Assembly (NCBI RefSeq): GCF_041200025.1
Contig: NZ_CP165628.1
Span: 310,001 to 374,000 of the forward strand
DNA from: Rouxiella sp. WC2420
Lineage (GTDB): Bacteria; Pseudomonadota; Gammaproteobacteria; Enterobacterales; Enterobacteriaceae
Length of the DNA: 64,000 bases
Direction: 5' to 3'
This document shows, one piece after another, positions 1 through 9,575 of the stretch. The number at the start of each line of letters is the position of its first letter. Positions within the stretch are counted from its first letter, which is position 1. The notes under the pieces are model-generated. The model saw nothing but the letters and a program-made list of their open reading frames with translations, was not told the DNA's origin and made no database searches. The position numbers were made by a program, and so were the translations under genes.

Positions 1-1159
1 GAAGCCAGACAGGAAATAGTACTCGGTTTGCTTGTCAGTCAGGCAGGAAACCGGTGGCAGTACGCCGTACGCATCGGCAGTCAGGAAGATAACCTTGGTG
101 GCATGACCCGCTTTCGACACCGGCTTGACGATATTGTCGATATGTTGGATCGGATAAGTCACGCGGGTATTTTCGGTTTTAGAGCCGTCGCTGAAGTCGA
201 TCACCCCCTGCTCGTTGACTGCCACGTTTTCCAGCAAGGCATCACGGCGGATCGCACCAAAAATATCAGGCTCGGCTTCTTTGCTCAGATTGATGGTTTT
301 AGCGTAGCAGCCGCCTTCGAAATTGAATACACCTTCATCATCCCAGCCGTGTTCGTCATCACCAATCAGCTTACGTTTTGGATCGGTGGACAGGGTGGTT
401 TTACCGGTGCCTGACAGGCCGAAGAACACGGCCACATCGCCTTTCTCGCCCACGTTGGCGGAGCAGTGCATCGAGGCAATATTATTTAACGGCAGCAGGT
501 AGTTCATTACGGCGAACATGCCTTTTTTCATCTCGCCGCCGTACCAGGTGCCGCCAATCAGCTGCACGCCTTCGCTCAGGTTGAACGCGATGAAGTTTTC
601 GGAATTGAGACCCTGCTCTTTCCAGTCTGGATTTGTGCATTTCGCGCCGTTCAGCACCACGAAATCTGGTTTAAAACCAATCAGCTCTTCGTCGGTAGGG
701 CGAATGAACATATTTTTAACGAAATGTGCCTGCCAGGCAACTTCAGTGACGAAGCGAACCTTGAGGCGTGAGTTTTCATTGGTGCCGCAAAAAGCATCAA
801 CTACGAACAGGCGTTTGCCAGAAAGCTGACGCCCAACCAGCTGCTTCAGCACCTGCCAGGTTTCTTGACTCAGCGGCTTGTTATCGTTTTTGCCTTTGCC
901 CTGATCTGACCACCAAACAGTGTCGCGAGTCGTCTCGTCACGGACAATATATTTGTCTTTTGGCGAGCGGCCGGTGAAGATGCCGGTATCTACATTGATA
1001 GCGCCAAGCTCGGTCAATTGACCGCGTTCAAAGCCTTCCAAACCAGGAGCTTGTTCTTCCTGATACAGCACGTCATAACTCGGATTGTAAATGATTTCAG
1101 TGGCTTGAGTGATCCCGTATTGGGTCAGCTCGTCAGCCGAAAAAGGTGTGTTTGACATA
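1..1159 (-). CDS. pckA: Phosphoenolpyruvate carboxykinase (ATP), C-terminus cut off
   Basis: Converts oxaloacetate and ATP to phosphoenolpyruvate and CO2, the entry step of gluconeogenesis in the cytoplasm. The reverse strand reads from ATG at 1159 ([18 protein letters not shown]) and stays open to the window edge for 386 codons; the E. coli enzyme has about 540, so roughly the last 150 residues are missing. The ATP-binding loop [10 protein letters not shown] is encoded near 390-425, and the segment [14 protein letters not shown] lies near residue 65. The 190-bp gap upstream, towards hslO, should hold its promoter. pckA beside hslO-hslR-yrfG-igaA is the usual enteric order. Confidence 0.97.
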
Positions 1160-1349
1160 TCCCTGCTCCTTTATATACATCGTCTGTCTGCGCGATATTG
1201 TAGGGAGAACAATAGTCGTTTTACACGGGACACTCCAAATAATTGAAGCTATTGGGACATTTTTGGTAGATTTGCGAGGTAGAGCACGGCTTCATGTAAC
1301 AGGAGCAGCTATTAAACTGCCCCTTTGCTGGAGATTTGTACGGTATTAG

Positions 1350-2228
1350 TTAGTGAATGCTGTCATTACTGCTGTTGGCACCTGCGCGGATAGCCACCAT
1401 ATCCATGGCATCGAAGACATAATGACTGCCGCAATAATCGCAATGCATGTCGATTTTTTCATCTTCTTCAAGCATTTCCAGAACTTCTTCATCCGGCAGC
1501 GTCAGCAACGCGTCAGCACAACGCTGGCGAGAGCAGGTACATTTGAAGCAAACGTCTTGCGGTTCATACAGGGTGACTTCTTCCTGATGATACAGACGAT
1601 ACAGCACTTCGTTGGCTGGCAGGGTGAACAGCTCTTCGGCCTTGATGGTGGTCGTCAGCTGTGCCAGATGGCTGAACTCTTCAGCATCAGTTTCCTGCGC
1701 AGGCAGAACCTGCAGCAGCATCCCGCCCGCCGCGGCTTTACCTTCAGACTCGCCGGTGCGGATAAAGATGCGCGTTGGCAACTGCTCAGAGCGCATGAAG
1801 TAATCTTCCAGACACTCGGCCAGTGTTTCGCCTTCCAGGCCCACGACGCCCTGATAACGCTCGCCTTCGCTCGGAGAAATGGTAATTACCATGTAACCGT
1901 TGCCCAGCATCTGCTTCAGCGTGCTCTCAGGGGCAATTTCGCCCTGTAAACGAGCTACGCCGCGCATTTCTTGCAGGTTGTTGCCGTTAATCACTGCCAG
2001 CTTCAGCGGACCATCGCCCTGAACCTGCACGGTAATATCACCATCAAACTTTAGCGTCGCGGTCAGCAGGCTAGTTGCTACCAACATTTCGCCGAGTAGA
2101 TTCTTTACTTCGGCAGGATAATCATGGCCCGCTACGATCTGCTGAAAGGTTTCACTCAAGGAAACCAGTTCGCCACGCACGGCATGGTGATTAAACAAAT
2201 AACGGTGTAATTGATCTTTGTTAGACAT
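1350..2228 (-). CDS. hslO: Hsp33 redox-regulated holdase chaperone
   Basis: Cytoplasmic chaperone that becomes active when oxidative stress oxidises its zinc centre, and then holds unfolded proteins. At 292 residues it matches the E. coli protein. The C-terminal redox switch is intact: C230-T-C232 and C263-DY-C266 form the CxC...CxxC zinc site, with additional cysteines at 227 and 237. The N-terminal fold begins with the typical DQLHRYLF segment. The start has an AGAGAGAG stretch as ribosome site. It normally follows hslR closely, but here a 214-bp spacer containing a repeat-like sequence separates the two. Confidence 0.97.
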   Translation of the reverse strand: MSNKDQLHRYLFNHHAVRGELVSLSETFQQIVAGHDYPAEVKNLLGEMLVATSLLTATLKFDGDITVQVQGDGPLKLAVINGNNLQEMRGVARLQGEIAPESTLKQMLGNGYMVITISPSEGERYQGVVGLEGETLAECLEDYFMRSEQLPTRIFIRTGESEGKAAAGGMLLQVLPAQETDAEEFSHLAQLTTTIKAEELFTLPANEVLYRLYHQEEVTLYEPQDVCFKCTCSRQRCADALLTLPDEEVLEMLEEDEKIDMHCDYCGSHYVFDAMDMVAIRAGANSSNDSIH

Positions 2229-2266
2229 AATCTCTCTCTTTATTTCCCCTGCGTCCCGAACACCAC

Positions 2267-2363
2267 AGCTGCGTTAGCGGCTCTCACTCACCCGAGTCAC
2301 TTACTTATAAGCTCACGGGATTCGTTCCTTTGCTGCTTGCTGTAGCGTCCATGACTTTGGGGA
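2267..2363. repeat. Likely dispersed intergenic repeat between hslR and hslO
   Basis: The spacer contains GCTGCGTTAGCGGCTCTCAC followed by a CACCCGAGTCACTTA / TAAGCTCACGGGATTCG core. It resembles a palindromic intergenic repeat that I recall from Serratia and Yersinia genomes (GCTGCGTTCGCGGCTCTCAC, then ACCCCAGTCACTTA and GCTCCTGGGGATTCG). The dyad is diverged in this copy. The assignment rests on recall; no second copy is visible in this window. Confidence 0.45.
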
Positions 2364-2442
2364 AAACGGGGTATTTAACCAAGTTTAGCTATGTTCGGAT
2401 TGCGATTTTCTTGGGCACTCAGCTACACAGCTACTCAATAGC

Positions 2443-2856
2443 TCAGTCTTGATCGCTATATTTAAATTTTATCAGGCTGCGCCGTTCTTTTTTGTCTGGC
2501 CGCCGATCGGGGTGTGGCATGGTCAAGGCGTTCATCTTGCGGGCTTCTGAGACTTTCTCTCGATTCGCCACACTGGCTTCAGTTTCTTGATAGAGCAACT
2601 GGGCCTGTTCTGCACTGCGGCGCTGGTCGTTAACATCCAGCACCACCACGATTTTTTCGTCATTGCCCTGACGCAGTTTTATTTCAGCATTCACTTCAAC
2701 CAGTTTGCTGGGCTTGCCACGCTGGCCGTTGTAATGGACTTTGCCGCCTTCAATCATCTCGCGTGCTATGGCGCGGGTCTTATAGAAACGCGCGGCCCAT
2801 AGCCATTTATCGAGTCGAATGGCGTTGTCATCCTGTTGTTGTGCTTTTCCCTTCAT
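2443..2856 (-). CDS. hslR: Hsp15 ribosome-associated heat shock protein
   Basis: Small S4-domain RNA-binding protein that rescues stalled 50S subunits carrying nascent chain and tRNA. I chose ATG 2856 (MKGKAQQQDD) because GGGAGGAATC sits just upstream and the length, 137 residues, fits the E. coli protein (133); an in-frame ATG at 2886 would add ten unrelated residues. The S4 motif IRLDKWLWAARFYKTRA starts near residue 13, and the C-terminus has the family signature MPHPDRRPDKKERR. It lies between yrfG and hslO on the same strand, as in E. coli. Confidence 0.95.
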   Translation of the reverse strand: MKGKAQQQDDNAIRLDKWLWAARFYKTRAIAREMIEGGKVHYNGQRGKPSKLVEVNAEIKLRQGNDEKIVVVLDVNDQRRSAEQAQLLYQETEASVANREKVSEARKMNALTMPHPDRRPDKKERRSLIKFKYSDQD

Positions 2857-2904
2857 GATTCCTCCCGTATAGGGCAGGGACATCATCGGCGGAGGCCGCG
2901 CCAG

Positions 2905-3570
2905 TTAGCCCAGAGGCAACAGACTGCGGTAATCACTGATTGAAGGATGGCCCTGAAATGACTTTGCCGCCATTGTTGAGTCAGGATTTTCTATTCCAAG
3001 ACAGTAGCGGATCCCGTAGGTTTTCGCCGCATCAAGAATAGGTTCGCCATCGTCTACAAAAAGCGTCCTTGCCGGATCAAAACCGGTTTGCTGCTGGACG
3101 GCAGCCCAAAGGCGCTGATCTTCTTTCGGATAACCAAATGTGTGGGTGGAAAGTAATAAATCAAGGTGCTGGTCTAAACCCGTATGCTCGATTTTCACAG
3201 CCAGACTGTGTGGATGTGCATTGGTCAGCAAGATAGTACGACGCCCGCTTTGACGTAACTCATTCAAAAACGTGGCAGTATCCCCACGCAAACGCGCGCT
3301 GCTGCCAATATCGGTAGTCATCTGGTAGATATCGAGACCGAGCTTTTTACTCCAATAGTCGAAGCAGTACCAGTTCATCGTGTGCTGCACCGCTAAATAT
3401 TCACGGTGGATGTGTTGGCGCGCCTCTTCAATCGGGATCTGCTGCTTTTCACTGAGTGCAAGAGGAACCTGCTGCAGCCAGAAACGGCTGTCAAAGGCCA
3501 AATCGAGCAGCGTACCGTCCATGTCCAGCAAGACGGTATCGATGTTTTTCCAGTCGAGATCCAGAGTCAT
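2905..3570 (-). CDS. yrfG: GMP/IMP nucleotidase, HAD family
   Basis: HAD-superfamily 5'-nucleotidase that dephosphorylates purine monophosphates such as GMP and IMP. HAD motif I, LLDMDGTLLDL, occurs at residues 14-24 with the nucleophile and acid/base aspartates. Motif II is LLTNAHPHS and motifs III/IV are covered by YPKEDQRL and LFVDDGEPILDAA. The length, 221 residues, matches E. coli YrfG. It sits between igaA and hslR on the same strand with short gaps (27 and 48 bp), so cotranscription is likely. Confidence 0.95.
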   Translation of the reverse strand: MTLDLDWKNIDTVLLDMDGTLLDLAFDSRFWLQQVPLALSEKQQIPIEEARQHIHREYLAVQHTMNWYCFDYWSKKLGLDIYQMTTDIGSSARLRGDTATFLNELRQSGRRTILLTNAHPHSLAVKIEHTGLDQHLDLLLSTHTFGYPKEDQRLWAAVQQQTGFDPARTLFVDDGEPILDAAKTYGIRYCLGIENPDSTMAAKSFQGHPSISDYRSLLPLG

Positions 3571-3597
3571 GTAATTCGCTCTTTTGTTTTGTCGCTA

Positions 3598-5745
3598 TCA
3601 GTCTAGCGTACGCGACGGCTGGGTGATGATCGTCGGATTGAAACAGCTATTGTAGTAAGACAGAATTTTTTCCATCCGCAGCTGGTCATTGAATCGGCGT
3701 TTGATCAACAGCGTAACGTTTACCAGCAGCGTGGCAATAATCACTATCAGCAGCACTGTCGTACCCAAATAGCGCCACAGCGTGGAGATATCCGGCTCGC
3801 TGTGCAGTGAAATATGGCGAGTACCGTTGGCATCAATGCTGATATTGGTAATCACGCCCTGCGCGGAGAACGAGGTGTGCAGCAGCATTGCAGAGAGGTT
3901 TTGCAGCTGTTTCCATTGGTCCAGAGGATTATAGGCAAATAGTGTCAGCGGCGGACGTTTTTCAGGGACTAACTGCTTGCCTTCGTCATTACTTATCAAG
4001 AATCCTCCCGGCGGCGGGCTATTCAGCGCCTCGGCGGCACGCAGAGTTTCGTTGGAGTAAAACGCCGTAGTTGCCGTATTGACCAGCTCATTAAGCGATT
4101 CTGCGCTTACCGGTCGCAGCAGCACGTTCATGCCTTTTAACGAGCCAGACTTCGCTCGCTTGACCAGCGTGCCCCAATTATCGGCATTACCCAGATTAAC
4201 CAGCGCGTTCTTCAAACGCACACAGTCTTCACTGTTGCTACACAATGCTTGGGTTTTCAACACGATATCCGAGAAGTCGTCCAGCAGGATCATGCCTGAT
4301 TTTTCAATGGCGGTGGCCAGCTGCGGGTTAATATTTTGCTCGGTACCGCTCCCGTTTGGATGCAGCTGGGTGTGCACCGTCGCCAGCAGATCGTCTGCGG
4401 CTTCGATAGTTTCCGACTCCGGCATCGGTAGGGGAGTTGCCTCGTTCCAGTAGACTGCGGAGCAGTCAAACGGCATAAACGGCGTACTTGAACCTGCATT
4501 CAGGCGCGGAGGAACGTAGCACATTCCAGAGCCCTGCACTTTTAATGTATCACCAACTCGCAGCGGAGTTTTTTCCAGCGCGGCCACACTGTTGACCTGG
4601 GTACTTTGCGCGCCTTGCAGCCAGGCAAAACTGAGCTTTAACGGCAGGCTCAGTGGCACATAGGCCAGCATTACCATCAGCAAAAAAATAGATGCGCAGG
4701 TCAACACCAGATTCTTGCCCCAGCGTTGTAGCGGAAAGTTTTTAACTTCATCGTGCAGGGAAAGGTAACGCCCCTGGCGCACCACCTGACTATTGAGATA
4801 GACATCAATGTCAGTTTTCTGGCCCAGCTCGCGGTTGATATACGCCTGCCAGTGTGGCGGATAAATCAGGTCTACGACGCCGAGTGAAATATTACTGATG
4901 TCGCCCTGTTTGGACTCTCCGAACAGTCCCCAGCGTTTTGGCATGCCGCGCAGGCAATGGATTTCTTTACGGTTGCGGCCAAGTGTATCTGCGATTATCC
5001 GCCAGCCAACCCAGGCTGCCAGCAAAAGAGTCAGCGCCAGCATCCATGGCAGAATGCTTGCCGGACCAATCAGTGTGATAAATACCAGTATCATCACCAG
5101 AGATAGCGCAAGAGCTTCAAGGATCCCGCTGGATTGAGTCAGCTGATACTCTTCCTTGGTTTCTTGGCGCACGCTGAGCAGTTCGACATGATCGTTTTCT
5201 TCGGGACGAATCGAGGCGTTTTGCGGTGGTGTAGTGATAACGGCAGAGGTAACCGAAGCGCGGTCATAAATATGATCGACCAGTGAGTGTCCATTCAGGG
5301 AGATCACTAGTGGGATAGTCTGGGTTTTGATCAGTTCAACGTGGTTTTCCTGCGCGATGTACTGTTCCCAGAACAACGGCAGATGAATCTCAGTGGTTTC
5401 AAGGAAATAGCGCCACTTATTGGGGTCATCGCTGGCCAGCCCGTAACGCGTAATCGCCCGGGTGACGGAGTAAACATTTTCGCTTTTGGCCGTCAGCGCC
5501 AGCTTGTCTCGTTGCAGTATCAAATTGCTGCGATGAGTCATTGGCGTTTGGCTTAGTGGATCATTCTGGCGGAAATATTTCTCGACGGCATCGCGCTCTT
5601 GTTGGGTCAGTTTGCGCTGATTCGGTTTTGAAAAATGCATGCTGGTAGAAGCTAATCGTCGGCGTCGCAGCACCCACCACAGGCCTATGCCCGCGATAAT
5701 AATCACTGCGCTCATGAACATCAGCGTCTCGACGACTGTACTCAT
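3598..5745 (-). CDS. igaA: IgaA, inner-membrane inhibitor of the Rcs phosphorelay
   Basis: Essential inner-membrane protein (also YrfF, UmoB, MucM) that restrains Rcs envelope-stress signalling through RcsD and RcsF. I start it at ATG 5745 (MSTVVETLMFMSAVIIIAG), giving 715 residues against 711 in E. coli; GGGGATAGG precedes this codon. One membrane helix lies at about residues 8-25, followed by RRRRL. Further helices are near 210-255, 330-360 and 640-670, enclosing a large periplasmic part with paired cysteines. It is the first gene of the minus-strand run igaA-yrfG-hslR-hslO. Confidence 0.95.
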   Translation of the reverse strand: MSTVVETLMFMSAVIIIAGIGLWWVLRRRRLASTSMHFSKPNQRKLTQQERDAVEKYFRQNDPLSQTPMTHRSNLILQRDKLALTAKSENVYSVTRAITRYGLASDDPNKWRYFLETTEIHLPLFWEQYIAQENHVELIKTQTIPLVISLNGHSLVDHIYDRASVTSAVITTPPQNASIRPEENDHVELLSVRQETKEEYQLTQSSGILEALALSLVMILVFITLIGPASILPWMLALTLLLAAWVGWRIIADTLGRNRKEIHCLRGMPKRWGLFGESKQGDISNISLGVVDLIYPPHWQAYINRELGQKTDIDVYLNSQVVRQGRYLSLHDEVKNFPLQRWGKNLVLTCASIFLLMVMLAYVPLSLPLKLSFAWLQGAQSTQVNSVAALEKTPLRVGDTLKVQGSGMCYVPPRLNAGSSTPFMPFDCSAVYWNEATPLPMPESETIEAADDLLATVHTQLHPNGSGTEQNINPQLATAIEKSGMILLDDFSDIVLKTQALCSNSEDCVRLKNALVNLGNADNWGTLVKRAKSGSLKGMNVLLRPVSAESLNELVNTATTAFYSNETLRAAEALNSPPPGGFLISNDEGKQLVPEKRPPLTLFAYNPLDQWKQLQNLSAMLLHTSFSAQGVITNISIDANGTRHISLHSEPDISTLWRYLGTTVLLIVIIATLLVNVTLLIKRRFNDQLRMEKILSYYNSCFNPTIITQPSRTLD

Positions 5746-6205
5746 CCTATCCCCGTTCAGACTCAGATACTGTGATCTATCTGGTTGAAAAATGTACAAA
5801 AAAATAATGATAAAACAAAAATCATGATTTCAAAGTGCAACCTGATTACAAGCTATTCGAACGTATCTTTTTTATTGTTAAAAGTTTTATTATTGTAATC
5901 AATGTACTATACACATGAACCAAGTAGTTCAAGCCACTTTAAATGATAACCTTCTAATACCTCTTATGGGTATCGGCATAATCCTATTTTTTAACGCGTG
6001 CGAATTTGTTATTGCCTATTATGGTTTTAAGACGGCGAGATGTCCGCGGTGTCCTGTGATTAAAGCAGGTATTTGGTAAAGAATCGCGTTCAAAGATTGC
6101 GATAGCGGTTAGCATTAACGCATTATAGAGAAATACGTGTTGAGCAGTAAGGCTGGCTGTTGTAAGGCTTGGTCGCAGCAAGAGGATAATATAATTGGGG
6201 ACGAT
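5746..6205. other. Divergent intergenic region igaA / nudE, no gene seen
   Basis: This 460-bp AT-rich gap separates the divergent igaA and nudE starts. It holds runs such as TTTTTTATTGTTAAAAG and TATTATTGTAATCAATG and no credible coding frame: a long minus-strand frame reaching into it from nudE is only a shadow. Promoters for both genes must lie here, but I cannot assign -35/-10 boxes with confidence. Confidence 0.6.
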
Positions 6206-6763
6206 ATGGATAAGCACCTGCAAAAACCAAAGATCCTGAAAGTTGAAACTGTAGCCCGCTCCCGTTTGTTTACTATCGAGTCTGTCGATCTGACGTTTAG
6301 CAATGGAGAACAGCGCGTTTACGAACGTATGCGTCCTTCCGCTCGAGAAGCAGTGATGATAGTGCCAGTGATTGGCGACGATATCTTGCTGATTCATGAA
6401 TACGCAGTGGGCATCGAAAGCTATGAGCTGGGTTTCCCGAAAGGGCTTATCGATCCCGGTGAGACTGTGCTTGAAGCCGCTAATCGTGAGCTGATGGAAG
6501 AGGTGGGGTTTGGCGCAAAGCATTTTGACGTGCTGACCAAGCTGACAATGGCGCCGTCCTATTTTTCCAGCCGCATGAACATCGTGATCGCCAAGGATCT
6601 TTATCCGCAAAGTCTGCAAGGTGATGAACCCGAGCCATTGCCGCAAACACGCTGGCCGATCGCCCGTATGATGGAACTGTTGCAGCAGCCCGATTTCAAC
6701 GAGGCTAGAAATGTCAGCGCGCTGTTTTTAGCCCACGATTTCCTGACTCGTCAGACGTTTTAA
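6206..6763 (+). CDS. nudE: NudE, ADP compounds hydrolase (Nudix)
   Basis: Nudix hydrolase that splits ADP-ribose, Ap3A, Ap2A and NADH into nucleotide monophosphates. The start at ATG 6206 (MDKHLQKPKILKVETVARSR) follows GGGGACGAT and aligns with E. coli NudE; 185 residues. The Nudix box GX5EX7REUXEEXGU is complete at about residues 77-99 (GLIDPGETVLEAANRELMEE). Upstream in-frame codons to 6137 are not family-like. It is transcribed alone, away from igaA and towards mrcA, and ends in a bidirectional terminator. Confidence 0.96.
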   Translation: MDKHLQKPKILKVETVARSRLFTIESVDLTFSNGEQRVYERMRPSAREAVMIVPVIGDDILLIHEYAVGIESYELGFPKGLIDPGETVLEAANRELMEEVGFGAKHFDVLTKLTMAPSYFSSRMNIVIAKDLYPQSLQGDEPEPLPQTRWPIARMMELLQQPDFNEARNVSALFLAHDFLTRQTF

Positions 6764-6787
6764 AACAAAGTTAATAACATAGAATTG

Positions 6788-6826
6788 AAAAAGCCGGGCT
6801 GAAATAACTTCAGCCCGGCTTTTTTA
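6788..6826. terminator. Bidirectional rho-independent terminator nudE / mrcA
   Basis: A perfect stem, AAAAAGCCGGGCTGAA paired with TTCAGCCCGGCTTTTT around loop ATAAC, has U-runs on both strands. It sits between the convergent ends of nudE and mrcA and can serve both. Confidence 0.93.
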
Positions 6827-6862
6827 TGGTTCAACGCGGCGGGAATTCAGCCGCGGTGAAGA

Positions 6863-9418
6863 TTAGAACAACTCTTTCGACTGACCGTTATCAATGATAG
6901 TTGTACCGACGTCATGCACCGCGTGCTCGGTCGGCTGCGTGCCGTCAATAAAGTACTCTGGTCGGCTGTCGCCAGAACCATCGGCCAGCTTGCCGCTGCG
7001 CTTGTCGATATTCACCGTAACAATGCCTGGAGGCGGGCTGAGCATCTGCACAGGCACACCATCAAGCACGGTCTTCATGTAATCATCCCATGCAGGTTGC
7101 GCAGTTTTCGCACCGCCTTCATAGCCCGAGAGCTGGTCTTCAATCTTGCCAGAGTCTGTGGTGCGCCCCAGGTCTCGGCGATGATCGTCAAAACCGATAT
7201 ATACCGAGGTCACAATGCCAGGGCCGTAACCCGAGAACCAGGCATCTTTCGAGCTGTTGGTGGTCCCCGTTTTACCGCCGATATCGTGACGTTTAAGGTC
7301 ACGGCCGGCACGCCACGCGGTTCCCATCCAACCTGGTTCGCCGAAGATGTTGCTGTTCATTGCGTCGTGGATAAGGAATGACAGCTGGGTGCTGATTACG
7401 TGTGGCGCATACTGCTGCTGACTGTCGCTTTGAGCCTGAGCCGGGGTAACCTGCTCAAGTTGCGGCTGTGGTACGGTCGCATTCTTGGCTTCGTCAGAAA
7501 CGGCGACGTTCTCAACGTTGTCATCCGAAAGCACGGCCGATTTCTGAGAGTTTCCGTAAATTACCGGAATATCACAGGTTTCACAGGCAATGCGCGGTTT
7601 TTCTTCAAATACTGTTTTCCCGGTTTGATCAACAATCTTGGCGATAAAGTACGGGTCAACCAGATAACCGCCGTTGGAGAGCGCGGCGTAACCACGCACC
7701 ATCTGCATAGGCGTAAATGAAGCCGAACCCAGCGCCAGCGATTCTGAATGCACAATGTTTGCCGGTGGGAAGCCGAAACGTTGCAGATAATCTGCCGCGT
7801 AATCAACGCCCATCGCGCGCATTGCACGCACCATCACCACATTTTTCGACTGGCCTAGACCCTGACGCAAACGAATTGGACCGTCATAGGTATCCGGTGA
7901 GTTCCTTGGACGCCATTCGGTGCCCGCACCGGCATCCCAACGAGTGATCGGCACATCGTTGAGAATGGTTGCCAGAGTCAGACCTTTGTCCATTGCGGCG
8001 GTGTACAGGAACGGTTTGATGTTAGAACCGACCTGACGAAGCGCCTGCGTGGCACGGTTGAACTTGCTCTGGTTGAAGTCGAAACCACCGACCAGCGCTT
8101 CTACCGCACCCGTGACATTGTTCAGAGATACGATTGCCGAGTTGACGTCAGGTACCTGCGCCAGCCACCAGTCGTTGCCGACTTTACGCACCCAGATCTG
8201 CTGACCCGGCTGCACCACGTCGCCGACTGTTTTCGGATTCGGACCTTGGCTGGTATCAGAACGGAACGCGCGCGCCCAGCTCATACCGCTAAACGGCATG
8301 CTGATGCTGTCGCCGTTGGCCATGGTAGCCGTTGCCTGAGTATCATCAATCTGCGTCACTACTGCCGGGAACAGCGGGCCATAAACTGGCAGCGTTTTCA
8401 GCGAATTAACGATTTTCTTTTGATCCCATGCCATTTCGCCAACTTTCCACAGCTGGTTCGACGGGCCGCGATAGCCGTGGCGCATGTCATAGGCCATCAC
8501 GTTATTACGCAACGCATCCTGTGCAGCCAACTGGGTTTTGCGGGTAATGGTGGTGTAGACCATGTAACCATCGTTGTAGGCGTTATCGCCGTAACGTTTC
8601 ACCATCTCCTGGCGCACCATCTCGGTGAGATAAGGGGCCGAGAAAGCGATTTCCGGCGCATGGTAGTTGGCTACCAGCGGTTCTGCGCGGGCGGCGTCGT
8701 ACTGCTGCTGAGTAATGTATTTCTCGTCGAGCATACGAGACAGCACAGTATTACGGCGAGCCAGAGCACGGTCGTGGGAGTAGAGCGGGTTAAAGGTTGA
8801 CGGCGCCTTGGGCAAACCGGCAATCACTGCCATCTCGCCGAGGGTCAGCTGATCGACATTTTTACCGAAGTAAACCTGTGCCGCAGAGCCTACACCGTAG
8901 GCGCGATAACCGAGGTAAATCTTGTTGAGATAAAGCTCGAGGATCTCATCTTTGGTCATCATCTGTTCGATGCGGATGGCCAAAAATGCTTCTTTGATTT
9001 TTCGGGTCAGCGTACGTTCCGGGCTGAGGAAGAAGTTTCTCGCCAACTGTTGGGTGATAGTACTCGCACCCTGCGTCGCGTGGCCTGTAAACAGGGCAAC
9101 CGAAGCTGCACGGAAAATACCGACCGGGTCGATACCGTGATGCTCATAGAAGCGGCTGTCTTCGGTCGCAATGAACGCATGCACCAGTTCTGGTGGGATC
9201 TGGTTCAGTTTGAGCGGAATACGACGCTTTTCACCGTACTGAGCGATTAATTCGCCGTCGGCGCTGAATACCTGCATAGGTGTCTGCAAGCGAACGTCTT
9301 TTAACGTCGCGACATCTGGCAGCTGTGGCTCGATATATTTGTAAAGGCCAAATACCGAGGCAGCTCCCAGCACAATGCAACACACTACAAGGATCAATAA
9401 ATACTTTACGAACTTCAC
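6863..9418 (-). CDS. mrcA: Penicillin-binding protein 1A (bifunctional peptidoglycan synthase)
   Basis: Class A PBP that polymerises glycan strands (glycosyltransferase) and cross-links peptides (transpeptidase) at the inner membrane. I use GTG 9418 (VKFVKYLLIL), as in E. coli, giving 851 residues (850 there); an ATG eight codons upstream at 9442 is possible but lacks a good ribosome site. A single membrane anchor spans about residues 4-26. The GT51 catalytic Glu86 is in ATEDSRFYEHHG. The transpeptidase has SxxK in GSNIKPF, then GQSKN and KTGTT. It is divergent from the hof genes. Confidence 0.96.
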   Translation of the reverse strand: MKFVKYLLILVVCCIVLGAASVFGLYKYIEPQLPDVATLKDVRLQTPMQVFSADGELIAQYGEKRRIPLKLNQIPPELVHAFIATEDSRFYEHHGIDPVGIFRAASVALFTGHATQGASTITQQLARNFFLSPERTLTRKIKEAFLAIRIEQMMTKDEILELYLNKIYLGYRAYGVGSAAQVYFGKNVDQLTLGEMAVIAGLPKAPSTFNPLYSHDRALARRNTVLSRMLDEKYITQQQYDAARAEPLVANYHAPEIAFSAPYLTEMVRQEMVKRYGDNAYNDGYMVYTTITRKTQLAAQDALRNNVMAYDMRHGYRGPSNQLWKVGEMAWDQKKIVNSLKTLPVYGPLFPAVVTQIDDTQATATMANGDSISMPFSGMSWARAFRSDTSQGPNPKTVGDVVQPGQQIWVRKVGNDWWLAQVPDVNSAIVSLNNVTGAVEALVGGFDFNQSKFNRATQALRQVGSNIKPFLYTAAMDKGLTLATILNDVPITRWDAGAGTEWRPRNSPDTYDGPIRLRQGLGQSKNVVMVRAMRAMGVDYAADYLQRFGFPPANIVHSESLALGSASFTPMQMVRGYAALSNGGYLVDPYFIAKIVDQTGKTVFEEKPRIACETCDIPVIYGNSQKSAVLSDDNVENVAVSDEAKNATVPQPQLEQVTPAQAQSDSQQQYAPHVISTQLSFLIHDAMNSNIFGEPGWMGTAWRAGRDLKRHDIGGKTGTTNSSKDAWFSGYGPGIVTSVYIGFDDHRRDLGRTTDSGKIEDQLSGYEGGAKTAQPAWDDYMKTVLDGVPVQMLSPPPGIVTVNIDKRSGKLADGSGDSRPEYFIDGTQPTEHAVHDVGTTIIDNGQSKELF

Positions 9419-9575
9419 CTGATAATTCCCATTTAATGACATTTGGGCAGTTTATAAACAGCCGCGCGCGCAGTACGGTAGTCGAAGGCAGACTATAAAA
9501 GCAAGTCTGCCCCGTAGATATACCCACAAGTATGGAGTCGGGTATGCCCTTAAAACGACAAGGAAGTGCAACATA

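Noticed and set aside
5984-6646. 220-codon minus-strand frame over nudE
   Set aside because: It lies antisense to the clearly conserved nudE and has no recognisable protein pattern; a shadow frame.
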